This document shows positions 26,667 through 36,519 of a DNA stretch of 64,000 bases, in pieces. Under the pieces are notes generated by a model. The model worked only from the letters and a program-made list of their open reading frames with translations, was not told the origin of the DNA and did no database searches. Within the stretch, counting starts at the first letter, position 1, and each line of letters starts with the position of its first letter. The stretch is from Trueperella pecoris (GTDB lineage: Bacteria; Actinomycetota; Actinomycetes; Actinomycetales; Actinomycetaceae), in contig NZ_CP053291.1 of NCBI RefSeq assembly GCF_014926385.1, positions 992,001-1,056,000 on the forward strand, read 5' to 3'. The position numbers and the translations under genes were made by a program.

Positions 26667-28751
26667 TCACAACGCCGGGTCGACCGTGACGCGTAGCCCA
26701 TGAGCCAACTTCTTTGCCGACGCCTCGCGCAACGCTGTGTAGATGGCAGCGGTCTTGACAGCGCGTTCAGATTCGGCGAATCGCAGATAGGCGACGAGGG
26801 CATCACCCGCCGCGTGCGGACCGAGGACGGTCAGTCCCGCAATGACGTCGCGAGCACCGCCCGCCAACAACGCGTCCAGCGGCGCTTCGTCTGACACAAA
26901 GCCCTGTTCTGATGCCACGGCACGCAGCAGCCCAAGAAACTCTCGAAGGCTGTCCCGGCTACCCCTGAGCTCCACCCAGCACGAGGTGGGCGGGAGTCCA
27001 ATCTCGGCACGCTCAGCGAGCAAGATGGATGTCCATCCCGCCATGTCCCACGTGTGCAGGGCTGCGACGAGATCCGACGGAACATCACCGACGATAAGTA
27101 GTTTCCCTCCGGACGAGCGCGGACACACGAGCGCCGCCACGTGGGCCAATGTCCGCAGGAAATGTACCTCTGCCTCGAGTCGGTTCGATCGCAGCAGATA
27201 ACCGGAGTCAAGGACGATCGCCGCGGCGTAGCCGCCCTCCACGCTCGGTACGACGCCCGGCGTGGCGACCACAATCCTCCGCGAGGCGTCCAGCTCCCCC
27301 ACCTGCTGGCCCACACCGGCCACATGAATCGGTACGTCTCGAAAAGCGCGGCCAATCTCATGGGCCGTCCGCTGCGATCCGATCCGCACGGCCCGCACCT
27401 GTGTGCCGTGGCAGTTCGAACAGACGAAACGGGAAACCCGCAGTGAACACCGCGAGCATACGAGCGGAGCGCCCAGGTGCGTAACCGACAGCGGTCCTGC
27501 GCATTGCGGGCAACTGGCGATCTCGCGGCAATTCTGGCACGCCGTGAGTGGGATGTAGCCGGCACGCGGAACCACAAAGAGGACCGGACCACGCTCCAGG
27601 CCGTCGCGCGCAACGGCGAACACAGCAGACGGCATCCGGCTGAGCTCCACGCCCTCGGAACGAAAATCGTTCGCCGACATGATCTGGGCTACCCCGTCAC
27701 GATGCGCGCTCGCGGCCGGAGTAATCCACTGAGCTTTGCCGCGCTCGATGAGAACGGCCAATTCGGCCGATGGTCCGTAGTCGAGCGAAACGAATGAGCA
27801 GCCGCTGAGCTCGGCGCGTATGGCGAGCACCTCCCGGGCATGCACGTAGGGGCTGCGTTGTTCAGTGAGCGCCGAATGATGATCGTCAATAAGCACAACC
27901 ATGCCAAGATCTTGGGCAGGCGCCCAGGCTGCGCTACGCGTGCCGACAATAACCTTCGCTCGGCCCGAGAGCACACTCAGGAAAGTGGCGTACCGCGTTG
28001 CGTGGTCGTCCTCCGAGACCATGAGCGCCGGAGTCTGGCCCACCTCCTGCTCAATGAGCGCCGCAAGCCGGCGGGCGACCACGGGCGTAGGCACGACGAC
28101 GATGACGGATTCGTCAGCCTGACGGATGGTGCTAATGAGGAAGGGAAGAAAATGCTGAGCGCGATCCCTCGCGCGCAACTGCACCACGGCACTCGGACGC
28201 CTACCGGCACGCAACTGTGCGGCGAATTCCGGACCGCCGATGTAGTGATCCCATGCGGATTCGCCGACCTGGCGAACGGCCTGGCTTGCGCGCTCGGGGA
28301 GCGCCGCAAATTCCTTTTCGGCGCGGGCGTGCCTTTGCGGCACGGCCAGCCGCACGGCGTCAGCTGTGGGCGCCGCCTGCCGAGCCGCCACTGTGCGACA
28401 CAACTCGAAGACCTCGGGGGTCAACACCGCCATCGGCGACACGACGCGACGTAGCGGCCGGAGCCGCCCCGCCGCCGTCGTCTCAGAGCGCTCAATCACG
28501 AAGCCATCAACCACGCGCGAGCCCACATCTACCTTGACCCGCGCGCCTTCCTCAATCCCGGCCATCTTTTCCGGAATCTCATAGTCGAACAGGCGATCCA
28601 TGTGTGGCTGCGGCATGTCCAGCAGGACGCGCGCGACGGGACGATCCACTCCCGAATCGAGTTCGCGCGCCAGCGGGCTTAGGGAGAGAAGCTCTTCCTG
28701 ATGTCCGAATTCTGGGAGGTTGAAGAGCCCTCCCGCCACGTTGGTCGTCAT
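26667..28751 (-). CDS. priA: Primosomal protein PriA, helicase-deficient actinobacterial type
   Basis: The protein (694 residues from ATG 28751; a TTG at 28763 would add 4) has the PriA N-terminal 3'-DNA-binding domain, starting at VLLDMPQPHMDRLFDYEIP, and the zinc-binding cysteine cluster CQNC...CPQC...CSRC...CSNC in the C-terminal half. The Walker A motif is missing: where GxxGSGKT is expected there is only AQHFLPFLISTIRQ. The DEEH box is replaced by IDDHH. It is therefore predicted to load the replisome at restart sites without unwinding, as noted for other actinobacterial PriA proteins. It follows metK closely. Confidence 0.9.
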   Translation of the reverse strand: MTTNVAGGLFNLPEFGHQEELLSLSPLARELDSGVDRPVARVLLDMPQPHMDRLFDYEIPEKMAGIEEGARVKVDVGSRVVDGFVIERSETTAAGRLRPLRRVVSPMAVLTPEVFELCRTVAARQAAPTADAVRLAVPQRHARAEKEFAALPERASQAVRQVGESAWDHYIGGPEFAAQLRAGRRPSAVVQLRARDRAQHFLPFLISTIRQADESVIVVVPTPVVARRLAALIEQEVGQTPALMVSEDDHATRYATFLSVLSGRAKVIVGTRSAAWAPAQDLGMVVLIDDHHSALTEQRSPYVHAREVLAIRAELSGCSFVSLDYGPSAELAVLIERGKAQWITPAASAHRDGVAQIMSANDFRSEGVELSRMPSAVFAVARDGLERGPVLFVVPRAGYIPLTACQNCREIASCPQCAGPLSVTHLGAPLVCSRCSLRVSRFVCSNCHGTQVRAVRIGSQRTAHEIGRAFRDVPIHVAGVGQQVGELDASRRIVVATPGVVPSVEGGYAAAIVLDSGYLLRSNRLEAEVHFLRTLAHVAALVCPRSSGGKLLIVGDVPSDLVAALHTWDMAGWTSILLAERAEIGLPPTSCWVELRGSRDSLREFLGLLRAVASEQGFVSDEAPLDALLAGGARDVIAGLTVLGPHAAGDALVAYLRFAESERAVKTAAIYTALREASAKKLAHGLRVTVDPAL

Positions 28752-28783
28752 GACTGTATTCAATCATGACGCGCCGACAAATT

Positions 28784-29968
28784 TTACAGAGCGTTGCGCA
28801 GCCGCTCGACGCGGTCCGTGCGCTCCCAGGTAAATTCCGCATTCGTCCGGCCGAAATGGCCGTAGGCGGCCGTCTGGGCGTAGATCGGCTTGAGCAGATC
28901 GAGGTCGTGAATGATCGCGGCCGGGCGCAGGTCGAATACCTTCTCCACTGCCCGCTCGATGGTGGCCTCGTCCACATGGTTGGTCCCAAAGGTGTCGATG
29001 CGCACCGATACCGGATGCGCGCGGCCGATCGCGTAGGCGATCTGTACCTCGCAACGATCGGCCAGCTCAGCGGCGACAACATTCTTCGCTACCCAACGGG
29101 CGGCGTAAGCGGCGGAACGATCAACCTTTGACGGATCCTTGCCTGAGAACGCCCCTCCCCCGTGGCGTGCCATGCCGCCGTACGTGTCGACGATGATCTT
29201 CCGTCCGGTCAGGCCAGCATCTCCCTGCGGCCCGCCGATGACAAAACGGCCCGAGGGGTTAACAAGGATGTCCATGTCCGAGGTGTCAATGTCGGCATGC
29301 GCTGCTAGGACCGGCAACACCACGTGTTCCCGAACTGCCTTCGCCAGCCATTCCTGGGTCACGTCGGCGTCGTGCTGGGTAGATACCACGACCGTTCGAA
29401 GCGCGACCGGCCGCTCGTCGTCGTAACCAACCGTGACCTGCGTCTTGCCATCAGGACGTAAGCCGGGAACGATGCCACGCTTACGAACCTCCGTCAGTCG
29501 CTCCGCCAACCGGTGCGCCAGGTGGATGGGCAACGGCATGAACGACGCGGTCTCGTTCGTCGCGTAGCCGAACATCAGGCCCTGATCGCCTGCCCCCTGC
29601 TGGGCGAAAAGATCGACCTCCCCGCTCGTGCGCGCCTCCAGCGAAGCGTCCACGCCACCTGCAATATCGGGCGATTGCTGGTCGATGGACACCGTCACGC
29701 CACACGAATCGGCGTCAAACCCGATTGCCGATGAGGTGTAGCCGATGTCGCGCACGGCTGCGCGAACAAGCTCGGGAATATCTACGTAGGCCGACGTCGT
29801 CACCTCGCCGACGACCAACACGAGGCCGGTGGTCGCAACCGTCTCGATCGCGGCACGCGACTGGGGATCCTTGGCCAACAGCGCATCGAGGATCGTGTCA
29901 GAAATACGGTCACAGACCTTATCCGGATGGCCCTCAGTTACAGATTCTGAGGAAAAGAGCTTAGTCAC
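28784..29968 (-). CDS. metK: S-adenosylmethionine synthetase
   Basis: The 394-residue enzyme makes S-adenosylmethionine from methionine and ATP. Signatures are GHPDK (13-17), the [12 protein letters not shown] hexapeptide-type block and [16 protein letters not shown]. The start GTG 29968 overlaps the coaBC stop by 8 bp and has AGGAAG upstream. The rpoZ-coaBC-metK-priA order is typical of Actinobacteria. Confidence 0.97.
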   Translation of the reverse strand: MTKLFSSESVTEGHPDKVCDRISDTILDALLAKDPQSRAAIETVATTGLVLVVGEVTTSAYVDIPELVRAAVRDIGYTSSAIGFDADSCGVTVSIDQQSPDIAGGVDASLEARTSGEVDLFAQQGAGDQGLMFGYATNETASFMPLPIHLAHRLAERLTEVRKRGIVPGLRPDGKTQVTVGYDDERPVALRTVVVSTQHDADVTQEWLAKAVREHVVLPVLAAHADIDTSDMDILVNPSGRFVIGGPQGDAGLTGRKIIVDTYGGMARHGGGAFSGKDPSKVDRSAAYAARWVAKNVVAAELADRCEVQIAYAIGRAHPVSVRIDTFGTNHVDEATIERAVEKVFDLRPAAIIHDLDLLKPIYAQTAAYGHFGRTNAEFTWERTDRVERLRNAL

Positions 29969-31265
29969 TTTTCTTCCTAGCTATAGCGGTCATAATCGCG
30001 GCAGCGGCATCACGTTTGGAGCCGGTGGCGTCGGAGAGTGTGCGGCCCTGTGAATCGACGATGGTCACAGTCGTGTCCACATCCCCGAAACCCGCCTGCG
30101 CTCCGACGCGGTTGATCACAAGCAGGTCAGCGCCCTTGCGGCGAGCCTTTTGGCGGCCATACTCAAGATAATCGACATGTTCATCACCGGTTTCGGCTGC
30201 GAAGCCGACGACAATCTGGCCTTCCCGCTTATGGCGAGCAAGGCCAGCAAGAATATCGGGATTTTCGACGAGAGATAGCTTGAGCGGCGTCCCTCGCTTA
30301 ATTTTCACGTCGGCGCTATTGTCGACCCGAAAGTCCGACACAGCCGCCGACATCACAATAACGTCATGAGTTGCTGCCAGCTTCTCCATCGCAGCTTCAA
30401 GCTCGTGCGCCGTCGAAACCTTGCTCACCTGGACGCCCGGGCTGACCATCCCCGCCACCGACGCGTCGATGTTGGCTGACACCAGGCTCACGGTCGCGCC
30501 CCTGGCGAGGGCTTCGTTGGCCAGCTCAACGCCCATCCGACCGGTGGAAAGGTTAGCGATGAAACGCACTGGATCAATTGGCTCGCGTGTTCCCCCGGCA
30601 GAGATGGCGATGCTCAGGCCTGCGAGGTCTCCCGCGCGCTCGCCCACGCTGGGCCCGTGCGCCGTCTCGGCTTCCTGGCCGCGCGCTCCCAGACGATCGA
30701 GGACCGCCTGGGCGATAGTTTCCGGCTCACTCATCCGACCGATGCCCGAATCGCTACCCGTCAGGTGTCCGCTCTCCGGGCCGATGAACTCGACCCCGCG
30801 CGACCGAAGCGTCGCGGCGTTGGCCTGTGTCGCGGCGTTATTCCACATCTCCGTGTGCATCGCCGGCGCCATCATGACCGGGCATGTCGCAACCAGCACG
30901 GAGGCGGTGAGAAGATTATCGGCAATGCCGGCCGCAACCTTGGCCATCGTGTTGGCTGTCGCGGGGGCAATGAGGACGAGGTCGGCCCGCTGGCCGGTAT
31001 TGACGTGGACGACGTTCTCCGCCCCCTCGGGCGTGTGGACGTAGACGGGTTGGCCCGAGAGAGCCTTCCATGTCGTTATCCCGACGAAGTCCAACGAAGC
31101 AGGAGTGGGCACGACACGAACGTCAACGCCCGCTTTGCGGAGCAGCCGCACGACAGTGGCAACCTTGTATGCGGCGATGCCGCCACAAACACCCACGAGG
31201 ACGCGCGGCGGCGTAGATGGAAAAGAGCCCCCCGGATGGGAGGCTCTCGACTCAATGTTAATCAA
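29961..31265 (-). CDS. coaBC: Bifunctional phosphopantothenoylcysteine decarboxylase/synthetase
   Basis: The CoaC part (about residues 20-190) binds FMN and decarboxylates phosphopantothenoylcysteine; it has GGIAAYK, the [10 protein letters not shown] block and the PAMHTEMW motif. The CoaB part (about 215-430) joins phosphopantothenate to cysteine; it has [15 protein letters not shown] and the N-x-x-x-G-rich dimer loop. Together they perform two steps of coenzyme A synthesis. The start is uncertain: TTG 31265 overlaps rpoZ by 8 bp but lies upstream of a terminator hairpin, while GTG 31196 would begin inside the first beta strand. Length 434 residues from the TTG. Confidence 0.93.
   Translation of the reverse strand: MINIESRASHPGGSFPSTPPRVLVGVCGGIAAYKVATVVRLLRKAGVDVRVVPTPASLDFVGITTWKALSGQPVYVHTPEGAENVVHVNTGQRADLVLIAPATANTMAKVAAGIADNLLTASVLVATCPVMMAPAMHTEMWNNAATQANAATLRSRGVEFIGPESGHLTGSDSGIGRMSEPETIAQAVLDRLGARGQEAETAHGPSVGERAGDLAGLSIAISAGGTREPIDPVRFIANLSTGRMGVELANEALARGATVSLVSANIDASVAGMVSPGVQVSKVSTAHELEAAMEKLAATHDVIVMSAAVSDFRVDNSADVKIKRGTPLKLSLVENPDILAGLARHKREGQIVVGFAAETGDEHVDYLEYGRQKARRKGADLLVINRVGAQAGFGDVDTTVTIVDSQGRTLSDATGSKRDAAAAIMTAIARKKSD
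31221..31247 (-). terminator. Intrinsic terminator between rpoZ and the coaBC core
   Basis: On the minus strand AGAGCCTCCC pairs with GGGGGGCTCT (one T-G wobble) around an ATCC loop, followed by TTT. It lies 11 bp after the rpoZ stop and inside the first 15 codons of coaBC as annotated from TTG 31265. It probably lowers coaBC expression relative to rpoZ, or acts as an attenuator. Confidence 0.6.
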
Positions 31266-31521
31266 TGGTCAGCGAGAGCTTGTCTTCCGCGATCTCCTGC
31301 AGGGCCACCGACAGCGGCTTTTCCTCGGGTAGCGCGGCAACGAGCGGTCCGATGTTGGTGATGTTCTGATCGCCCGACTTCATTTCCTGACGGTAGGAAT
31401 TGATCTGGCGCGCACGCGAAGCGCTGTAGACAGCGAGCGTGTACTTCGAATCAACCTTGTCCAGCAGCTCATCGATTGCCGGCGAGGTGATGCCCTCAGG
31501 ATTAGGGGTGGTTCCGAACAT
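31258..31521 (-). CDS. rpoZ: DNA-directed RNA polymerase omega subunit
   Basis: The 87-residue protein is actinobacterial omega, with the [21 protein letters not shown] and RARQIN blocks that contact beta-prime. ATG 31521 is chosen because GAGAGG lies 6 bp upstream and it gives the usual [14 protein letters not shown] start; 13 upstream codons have no family match. It follows gmk by 51 bp and is followed at once by a terminator hairpin. Confidence 0.95.
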   Translation of the reverse strand: MFGTTPNPEGITSPAIDELLDKVDSKYTLAVYSASRARQINSYRQEMKSGDQNITNIGPLVAALPEEKPLSVALQEIAEDKLSLTID

Positions 31522-31572
31522 ATTTGCCTCTCCACGAATTTTGGCCTTGAAACAAGGCATCGACCTTAAATT

Positions 31573-32124
31573 CTAGCGCTTGGGGCCCACAATCTTAAGT
31601 AGGTCCTCGGTGGCCTGTGCCACTGTATTGTTCACGACGACGACGTCGAATTCGCCTTCAGCTGCCAGTTCAACCTTCGCCGTTTCCAAACGACGCCGTT
31701 GCTCGGCCTCTCCCTCGGTTCCCCTACCCTTGAGCCGGGCTTCGAGTTCTTCCCACGAGGGTGGGGCGAGGAAAATCTGGGTGACCTCAGGCATGGACTT
31801 TCTGATCTGGCGCGCACCGTCGAGATCCACCTCGAGCAGGACAGTATGTCCCTCTGACAACGCCTTTTCTACGGGCCCGCGCGGAGTACCGTACTTGTTT
31901 TGCCCGTGGACGACGGCCCACTCGAGCATCTGCCCATCGGCAACCATATGGTCGAACTGTTCGTGCGTGATGAAGTGGTAGTTCTTGCCATCAACTTCGC
32001 CCGGACGAGGCGAACGCGTTGTGGCCGAAACCGAGAACCACAGGTCTGGAATGGCCTTGACCAACTCGGCGATGACAGTTCCTTTACCGACCGCGGTGGG
32101 GCCGGTGAGTACGAATGCTTGCAT
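31573..32124 (-). CDS. gmk: Guanylate kinase
   Basis: The 183-residue kinase converts GMP to GDP. P-loop GPTAVGKGT (residues 7-15), the GMP-binding SATTRSPRPGEVDGKNYHF block and the lid motif RLKGRGTE identify it. ATG 32124 is used because AGAGG lies just upstream and MQAFVLTGPTAVGKG is the family start. It follows mihF, as in other Actinobacteria, and precedes rpoZ. Confidence 0.96.
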   Translation of the reverse strand: MQAFVLTGPTAVGKGTVIAELVKAIPDLWFSVSATTRSPRPGEVDGKNYHFITHEQFDHMVADGQMLEWAVVHGQNKYGTPRGPVEKALSEGHTVLLEVDLDGARQIRKSMPEVTQIFLAPPSWEELEARLKGRGTEGEAEQRRRLETAKVELAAEGEFDVVVVNNTVAQATEDLLKIVGPKR

Positions 32125-32265
32125 GCCTCTATCGTGCCAGAAAGCCGCAATCACCCCAAGCCACACGGGCCTACCAATACAACATCACACGCACGTAACA
32201 GGGCAGGACCGGGCAAGGAAAATGGCGCCCTGACGAGCGCCATTTTCTTCACGTCCTTGGACGGT

Positions 32266-32577
32266 TTAGCCGAACATATCAATGAGTTTGGCGAACTGAT
32301 GCTTGCCAAGGCCCGCCACGCGGCGCGACGGCGCGATTCTCGCCTGCTCCATAATGGCCTCGCACTTGGCTGGTCCAACTCCCGGCAGAGACTGCAGGAG
32401 CGAAGTGACCTTGAGTTTAGCAATGACCGGGTCATCTTTAGCGAGCTCGAGGACCTTCGACAGGCGAATCTTTCCTGCCTTGAGGTCATCCTTGATAGCC
32501 GCCCGCCTCTTTCGAGCTACTGCGGCTTTATCGAGAGCGGCCTTCCGCTCTTCCGGTGTTAATGATGGTAAAGCCAT
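32266..32577 (-). CDS. mihF: Actinobacterial integration host factor mIHF
   Basis: The 103-residue nucleoid protein starts MALPSLTPEERKAALDKAA and contains the basic helical region with the helix-two-turn-helix LLQSLPGVGPAKCEAIM, which binds DNA without sequence specificity and bends it. ATG 32577 is preceded by GAGGAGAGG. The open frame extends upstream, but without similarity. It has its own spacer of 168 bp to carB. pyrF, which often separates carB and mihF, is absent. Confidence 0.94.
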   Translation of the reverse strand: MALPSLTPEERKAALDKAAVARKRRAAIKDDLKAGKIRLSKVLELAKDDPVIAKLKVTSLLQSLPGVGPAKCEAIMEQARIAPSRRVAGLGKHQFAKLIDMFG

Positions 32578-32690
32578 GGTGCCTCTCCTCACGTTTGGGA
32601 TAAGGCCAATATATCGTCCACACGTGACATTTTCCGGACATTTTTGGGATTTGCTGTAAGTAAAATTGGTATTCTGTTGTTTTTGCACGT

Positions 32691-32726
32691 CAGCGTGTCG
32701 CCTAACAAAAATTAGGCGACACGCTG
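32691..32726 (-). terminator. 15-bp perfect hairpin after carB
   Basis: CAGCGTGTCGCCTAA (32691-32705) pairs with TTAGGCGACACGCTG (32712-32726) around CAAAAA. It lies 20 bp downstream of the carB stop on the minus strand. There is no T-run directly after the stem, but the sequence downstream becomes AT-rich. It probably ends the carAB transcript or protects its 3' end. Confidence 0.5.
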
Positions 32727-32745
32727 CAACGAATTTTCGCTGGCG

Positions 32746-35700
32746 CTAGCGCGCGTTGTGCTCCTGCAAGGTATTGATTCCGAGCTTGCCGACACGCATC
32801 ATCTTGATCGCCTGAACCGCGGCGGTGAACTCGGAAATGGTCGTCATCATCGGCAGATCCGCACCGGTGGTGGCTGCACGTATCGAGTACCCATCGGCGC
32901 GAGCCCCCTGCGAATTCGGGGTGTTGACCACCATGTCGACCTCCCTAGAGGAAATGAGATCGACAACGTTGGTTTCACCTTCCTCGGAGAGTTTGGCAAC
33001 CGGCTGAGTGGGAATGCCATATCGATCAAGCACGCGAGACGTGCCCGTCGTCGCATAGATCTCGAATCCCATATCCACCAGCTGGAGCACAGGAAGAATC
33101 ATCCCGGCCTTATCTGTATTAGATACCGACACGAATGCGGCGCCCGAGGTCGGCAGACCGCCGTACGCCGCGCTCTGGGACTTGGCGAAAGCAGCCGGGA
33201 ACGTCGCGCCGATGCCCATGACCTCGCCCGTCGAGCGCATTTCGGGGCCCAGCACAGTGTCGACAACTTTGCCCTCGGTGGTCACGAAGCGCTTGAACGG
33301 AAGCACCGCCTCCTTGACCGAAATCGGACACTCGAGGTCGAGAATCCTCGCGTCCGTATCGGGCAAAGCACCGCTGGCCTTGAGGTCAGCGATCTTCTCC
33401 CCCATCATGATCCGCGTCGCGGCGGGCGCGAGCTTGATGCCCGTCGCCTTCGACACGAAAGGAACTGTCCGCGAGGCACGCGGGTTGGCCTCGATTACGT
33501 ACAAGACACCGGACTGAATTGCGAACTGAATGTTGACCAAGCCGACGACGCCGACTCCACGCGCGATCGTCTCGGTAGCCTGACAAATCCGGTCGATCAT
33601 CTCTTGAGAGAGCGTGATCGGAGGCAGCGTGCAGGAGGAGTCGCCCGAATGGATGCCTGCCTCTTCGATGTGCTGCATGATTCCGCCGAGGAAGAGCTCT
33701 TCGCCGTCGTAGAGCGCGTCGACGTCGATCTCGGTCGCGTCGTCGAGGAAGCGGTCGATCAGCAACGGCGCGGCCTGATGCGAGGCGTCCGTCTTCTCCG
33801 ACTCGCGGCGTGCAAGGTACTTCTCCAACTCCTCGCGCGAGTAGACGATTTGCATTCCGCGCCCGCCGAGGACGTACGAGGGCCGCACAAGAACCGGATA
33901 GCCGATGGACTCTGCCACCTCGATCGCCTGACGATCCGACATAGAGGTGCCGTACTGGGGAGCCTGAAGGTTACCCTGGTCCAAGACCGTGCCGAAAAGT
34001 GCGCGGTCCTCGGCCATGTCGATGGCCTCCGGCGTTGTTCCGACGATCGGCAGGCCCGCGGCGGCCAGATCCTTGGCCAGCGAAAGCGGCGTCTGCCCGC
34101 CCAGCTGAACGATCACGCCGGCGATCGGTCCGGCCAGGGATTCGGCGCGATAGATCTCGAGCACGTCTTCAAGCGTGAGCGGCTCGAAGTAGAGCCGGTC
34201 GGAGATATCGTAGTCCGTGGAAACCGTTTCGGGATTGCAGTTGACGATGATCGTCTCAAAATCCTCGTTGAGCGCGAACGTGGCCTGCACGCACGAGTAA
34301 TCGAACTCGAGGCCCTGCCCGATACGATTCGGGCCCGAGCCCAAGATCAGCACGGCGGGTCGTTCGCGAGGAAGCACCTCGCTCTCCTGCTCGTAGGTCG
34401 AATACATGTACGGGGTCGAGGCGGGCAGTGCCCCGGCGCACGTGTCAACCATCTTGTAGACCGGGTGCAGGTCATACGCCCACCGCACCTCGCGCACGGC
34501 CTCTTCGCCCATGCCGCGAATCTGCCCGATCTGCTGGTCAGAGAAGCCGTGACGCTTGGCGCGCGACAGCACATCCACCGTCAGCGCGGGGGAAGATTTG
34601 ATCTCGTCCGCCACCTGGTTGATGAGGGCAATCTGATCGAGGAAGAGCGGATCGATGTCCGTCAGAGCATGAATCTCCTCGACGCTTGCCCCGCCGCGAA
34701 GCGCCTGCTGGATCTGAATGATGCGATCCTGAGTCGGGCGCGCAATTGCCTGAAGAAGAGCAGGAACATCAGGCTGGCCCTCCCAATGGAAGATCGATCC
34801 CTTCTTATCAATCGATCGCATCGCCTTTTGTAGCGCCTCGGTAAAGTTTCGGCCCAGCGACATGGCCTCGCCCACCGACTTCATGGTGGTGGTCAGCGTG
34901 TCGTCGGCTGCCGGGAACTTCTCGAAGGCGAAGCGGGGAACCTTCACGACGACGTAATCGACGGCCGGATCTCCCTCCGACAGCGGCCTACCCGTCATGT
35001 CATTGGCAATCTCATCAAGCGTATATCCTACCGCGAGTTTGGTGGTCACCTTGGCGATCGGGACGCCGGTGGCCTTCGAAGCGAGCGCCGAGGATCGTGA
35101 GACGCGTGGGTTCATCTCGATGACGACCATGCGGCCCGTGTCCGGGTCGATCGCCACCTGGATGTTGCATCCGCCGGCGGCGAGGCCCACCTCACGGATA
35201 ATGGCCATGCCAAGATCTCGCACGGCGGTGAATTCGTCGTCGGTCAGGGTCAGGGCGGGAGCCATGGTGATCGAATCGCCCGTATGGACGCCCACGGGGT
35301 CAAAGTTCTCGATGGAACAGACGAGGATAGCGCAGTCCTTCGCATCGCGAATGACCTCGAGCTCGATTTCCTTCCATCCGAGGATCGACTCCTCGAGGAG
35401 GACTTCCGCGGTAGCCGAATAGTGTAGGCCGCCACCCACGATCCGTTCCAGCTCCGCGGGGTTATGCGCCAGGCCCGAACCCAGGCCGCCCATCGTGAAC
35501 GAAGGACGCACGACGAGCGGGTAGCCCAGCTCATCGGCGGCCCGATGGCATTCTTCGAGGCTGTGGGCAATGTAGGATCTGGCGGATTCGCCGCCACATG
35601 CCTCGACGACGTCCTTAAATGCCTGGCGATCTTCGCCCTTGCGAATTGCGTCGGCATCGGCGCCAAGGAACTCCACGCCGTATTTCTCAAAGGTTCCGTC

Positions 35701-36012
35701 CTCTGCCAGCGCCATCGCCGTGTTAAGCGCCGTCTGGCCTCCGAGCGTGGCAAGCACCGCGTCCGGCCGTTCCTTGTCAATGATCTGTGCGACGACCTCG
35801 GGCACGATCGGCTCAACGTACGTGGCGTCCGCCATGTCCGGATCGGTCATGATCGTAGCCGGGTTTGAATTGACGAGGATGACCCGGAAACCCTCCTCCT
35901 TGAGCACGCGGCAGGCTTGTGTGCCCGAATAATCGAACTCGCACGCCTGACCAATAACGATCGGCCCGGATCCGATCACGAGAATGGATGAAATGTCGCT
36001 ACGACGTGGCAT
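32746..36012 (-). CDS. carB: Carbamoyl-phosphate synthase large subunit
   Basis: The 1088-residue protein is full length: two homologous ATP-grasp halves (about 1-400 and 560-940), each with its nucleotide-binding motifs ([20 protein letters not shown] and [16 protein letters not shown]), a linker oligomerisation region, and a C-terminal MGS-like allosteric domain (about 945-1085). It makes carbamoyl phosphate from bicarbonate, two ATP and ammonia. It starts at ATG 36012, forming TAATG with the truncated carA. All motifs look intact, so it is probably active even though the partner subunit lacks the glutaminase domain. Confidence 0.96.
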   Translation of the reverse strand: MPRRSDISSILVIGSGPIVIGQACEFDYSGTQACRVLKEEGFRVILVNSNPATIMTDPDMADATYVEPIVPEVVAQIIDKERPDAVLATLGGQTALNTAMALAEDGTFEKYGVEFLGADADAIRKGEDRQAFKDVVEACGGESARSYIAHSLEECHRAADELGYPLVVRPSFTMGGLGSGLAHNPAELERIVGGGLHYSATAEVLLEESILGWKEIELEVIRDAKDCAILVCSIENFDPVGVHTGDSITMAPALTLTDDEFTAVRDLGMAIIREVGLAAGGCNIQVAIDPDTGRMVVIEMNPRVSRSSALASKATGVPIAKVTTKLAVGYTLDEIANDMTGRPLSEGDPAVDYVVVKVPRFAFEKFPAADDTLTTTMKSVGEAMSLGRNFTEALQKAMRSIDKKGSIFHWEGQPDVPALLQAIARPTQDRIIQIQQALRGGASVEEIHALTDIDPLFLDQIALINQVADEIKSSPALTVDVLSRAKRHGFSDQQIGQIRGMGEEAVREVRWAYDLHPVYKMVDTCAGALPASTPYMYSTYEQESEVLPRERPAVLILGSGPNRIGQGLEFDYSCVQATFALNEDFETIIVNCNPETVSTDYDISDRLYFEPLTLEDVLEIYRAESLAGPIAGVIVQLGGQTPLSLAKDLAAAGLPIVGTTPEAIDMAEDRALFGTVLDQGNLQAPQYGTSMSDRQAIEVAESIGYPVLVRPSYVLGGRGMQIVYSREELEKYLARRESEKTDASHQAAPLLIDRFLDDATEIDVDALYDGEELFLGGIMQHIEEAGIHSGDSSCTLPPITLSQEMIDRICQATETIARGVGVVGLVNIQFAIQSGVLYVIEANPRASRTVPFVSKATGIKLAPAATRIMMGEKIADLKASGALPDTDARILDLECPISVKEAVLPFKRFVTTEGKVVDTVLGPEMRSTGEVMGIGATFPAAFAKSQSAAYGGLPTSGAAFVSVSNTDKAGMILPVLQLVDMGFEIYATTGTSRVLDRYGIPTQPVAKLSEEGETNVVDLISSREVDMVVNTPNSQGARADGYSIRAATTGADLPMMTTISEFTAAVQAIKMMRVGKLGINTLQEHNAR

Positions 36013-36422
36013 TAGTCTTCCTCACTCACAATCGTCGCGGTCATGTCGCGGCCGCGTACGTGGCGCACGATCGCGCGCGTATCTACTTCACAGATTCCAA
36101 CGACGCCGTCCTGGCGCATCTGGTCTTCGAGCTCGACGGCTGCGTGGGCACTCGATGAACGTGACACAGGATCACGCGCGATCACGCCGGCCGCCGCGAG
36201 CGAATCCACCCCGGCCTCGGCGAGATTGAGGCCCGTGTTTCCGATGTGAGGAGTCGTAAAGAGGACGATTGCTCCCGCGTGAGCAACGTCCGTGAGCTCC
36301 TTTTCGTACCCGGTGGCCGATGCCGAAATGATCAGTGGCCCGCTTCTTCTTCCTCGAGCTCCGAAGAGCTTTCCTCGAAATTCCCGACCGTCACTTAAAA
36401 CGATCCTTGCTGAAGTGCTCAT
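36012..36422 (-). CDS. carA: Carbamoyl-phosphate synthase small subunit, N-terminal domain only (no glutaminase)
   Basis: The 136-residue protein matches only the N-terminal domain of CarA (normally about 370-390 residues): [36 protein letters not shown] and [14 protein letters not shown] align along the domain. The class I glutamine amidotransferase domain, with its Cys-His-Glu triad, is entirely missing. The usual F-x-T-x-M-T-G-Y is altered to SASATGY. The stop is fused to the carB start as TAATG, so the junction is clean rather than decayed. ATG 36422 has GGAGG 5 bp upstream. Either the enzyme uses ammonia or the glutaminase is supplied elsewhere. pyrR, pyrB and pyrC, common upstream partners, are missing. 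Confidence 0.85.
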   Translation of the reverse strand: MSTSARIVLSDGREFRGKLFGARGRRSGPLIISASATGYEKELTDVAHAGAIVLFTTPHIGNTGLNLAEAGVDSLAAAGVIARDPVSRSSSAHAAVELEDQMRQDGVVGICEVDTRAIVRHVRGRDMTATIVSEED

Positions 36423-36454
36423 GTGACCTCCACCAGTTGATTTACCTCATCGTA

Positions 36455-36484
36455 ATAAAAGACGCCGACTCGAAAGTCGGCGTC
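36455..36484 (-). terminator. Intrinsic terminator between nusB and carA
   Basis: On the minus strand GACGCCGACT pairs perfectly with AGTCGGCGTC around a TTCG tetraloop, followed by TTTTATTA. It is a canonical terminator for the efp-nusB transcript. The carA ATG is only about 35 bp beyond the T-run, leaving little room for a separate promoter. Confidence 0.88.
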
Positions 36485-36519
36485 CAAATAGCGACAAGCA
36501 TGCTTGCCACGATGTGAGA

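Noticed and set aside
32758-34833. Long open frame (nearly 700 codons) antisense to carB
   Set aside because: It mirrors the codon structure of carB in a high-GC genome, has no ribosome site or family motif, and carB itself is fully conserved.
36012-36422. carA as a decaying pseudogene or assembly frameshift
   Set aside because: The domain boundary, intact frame, ribosome site and exact TAATG junction with carB suggest a stable domain deletion; no leftover glutaminase sequence is found in any frame between carA and carB.
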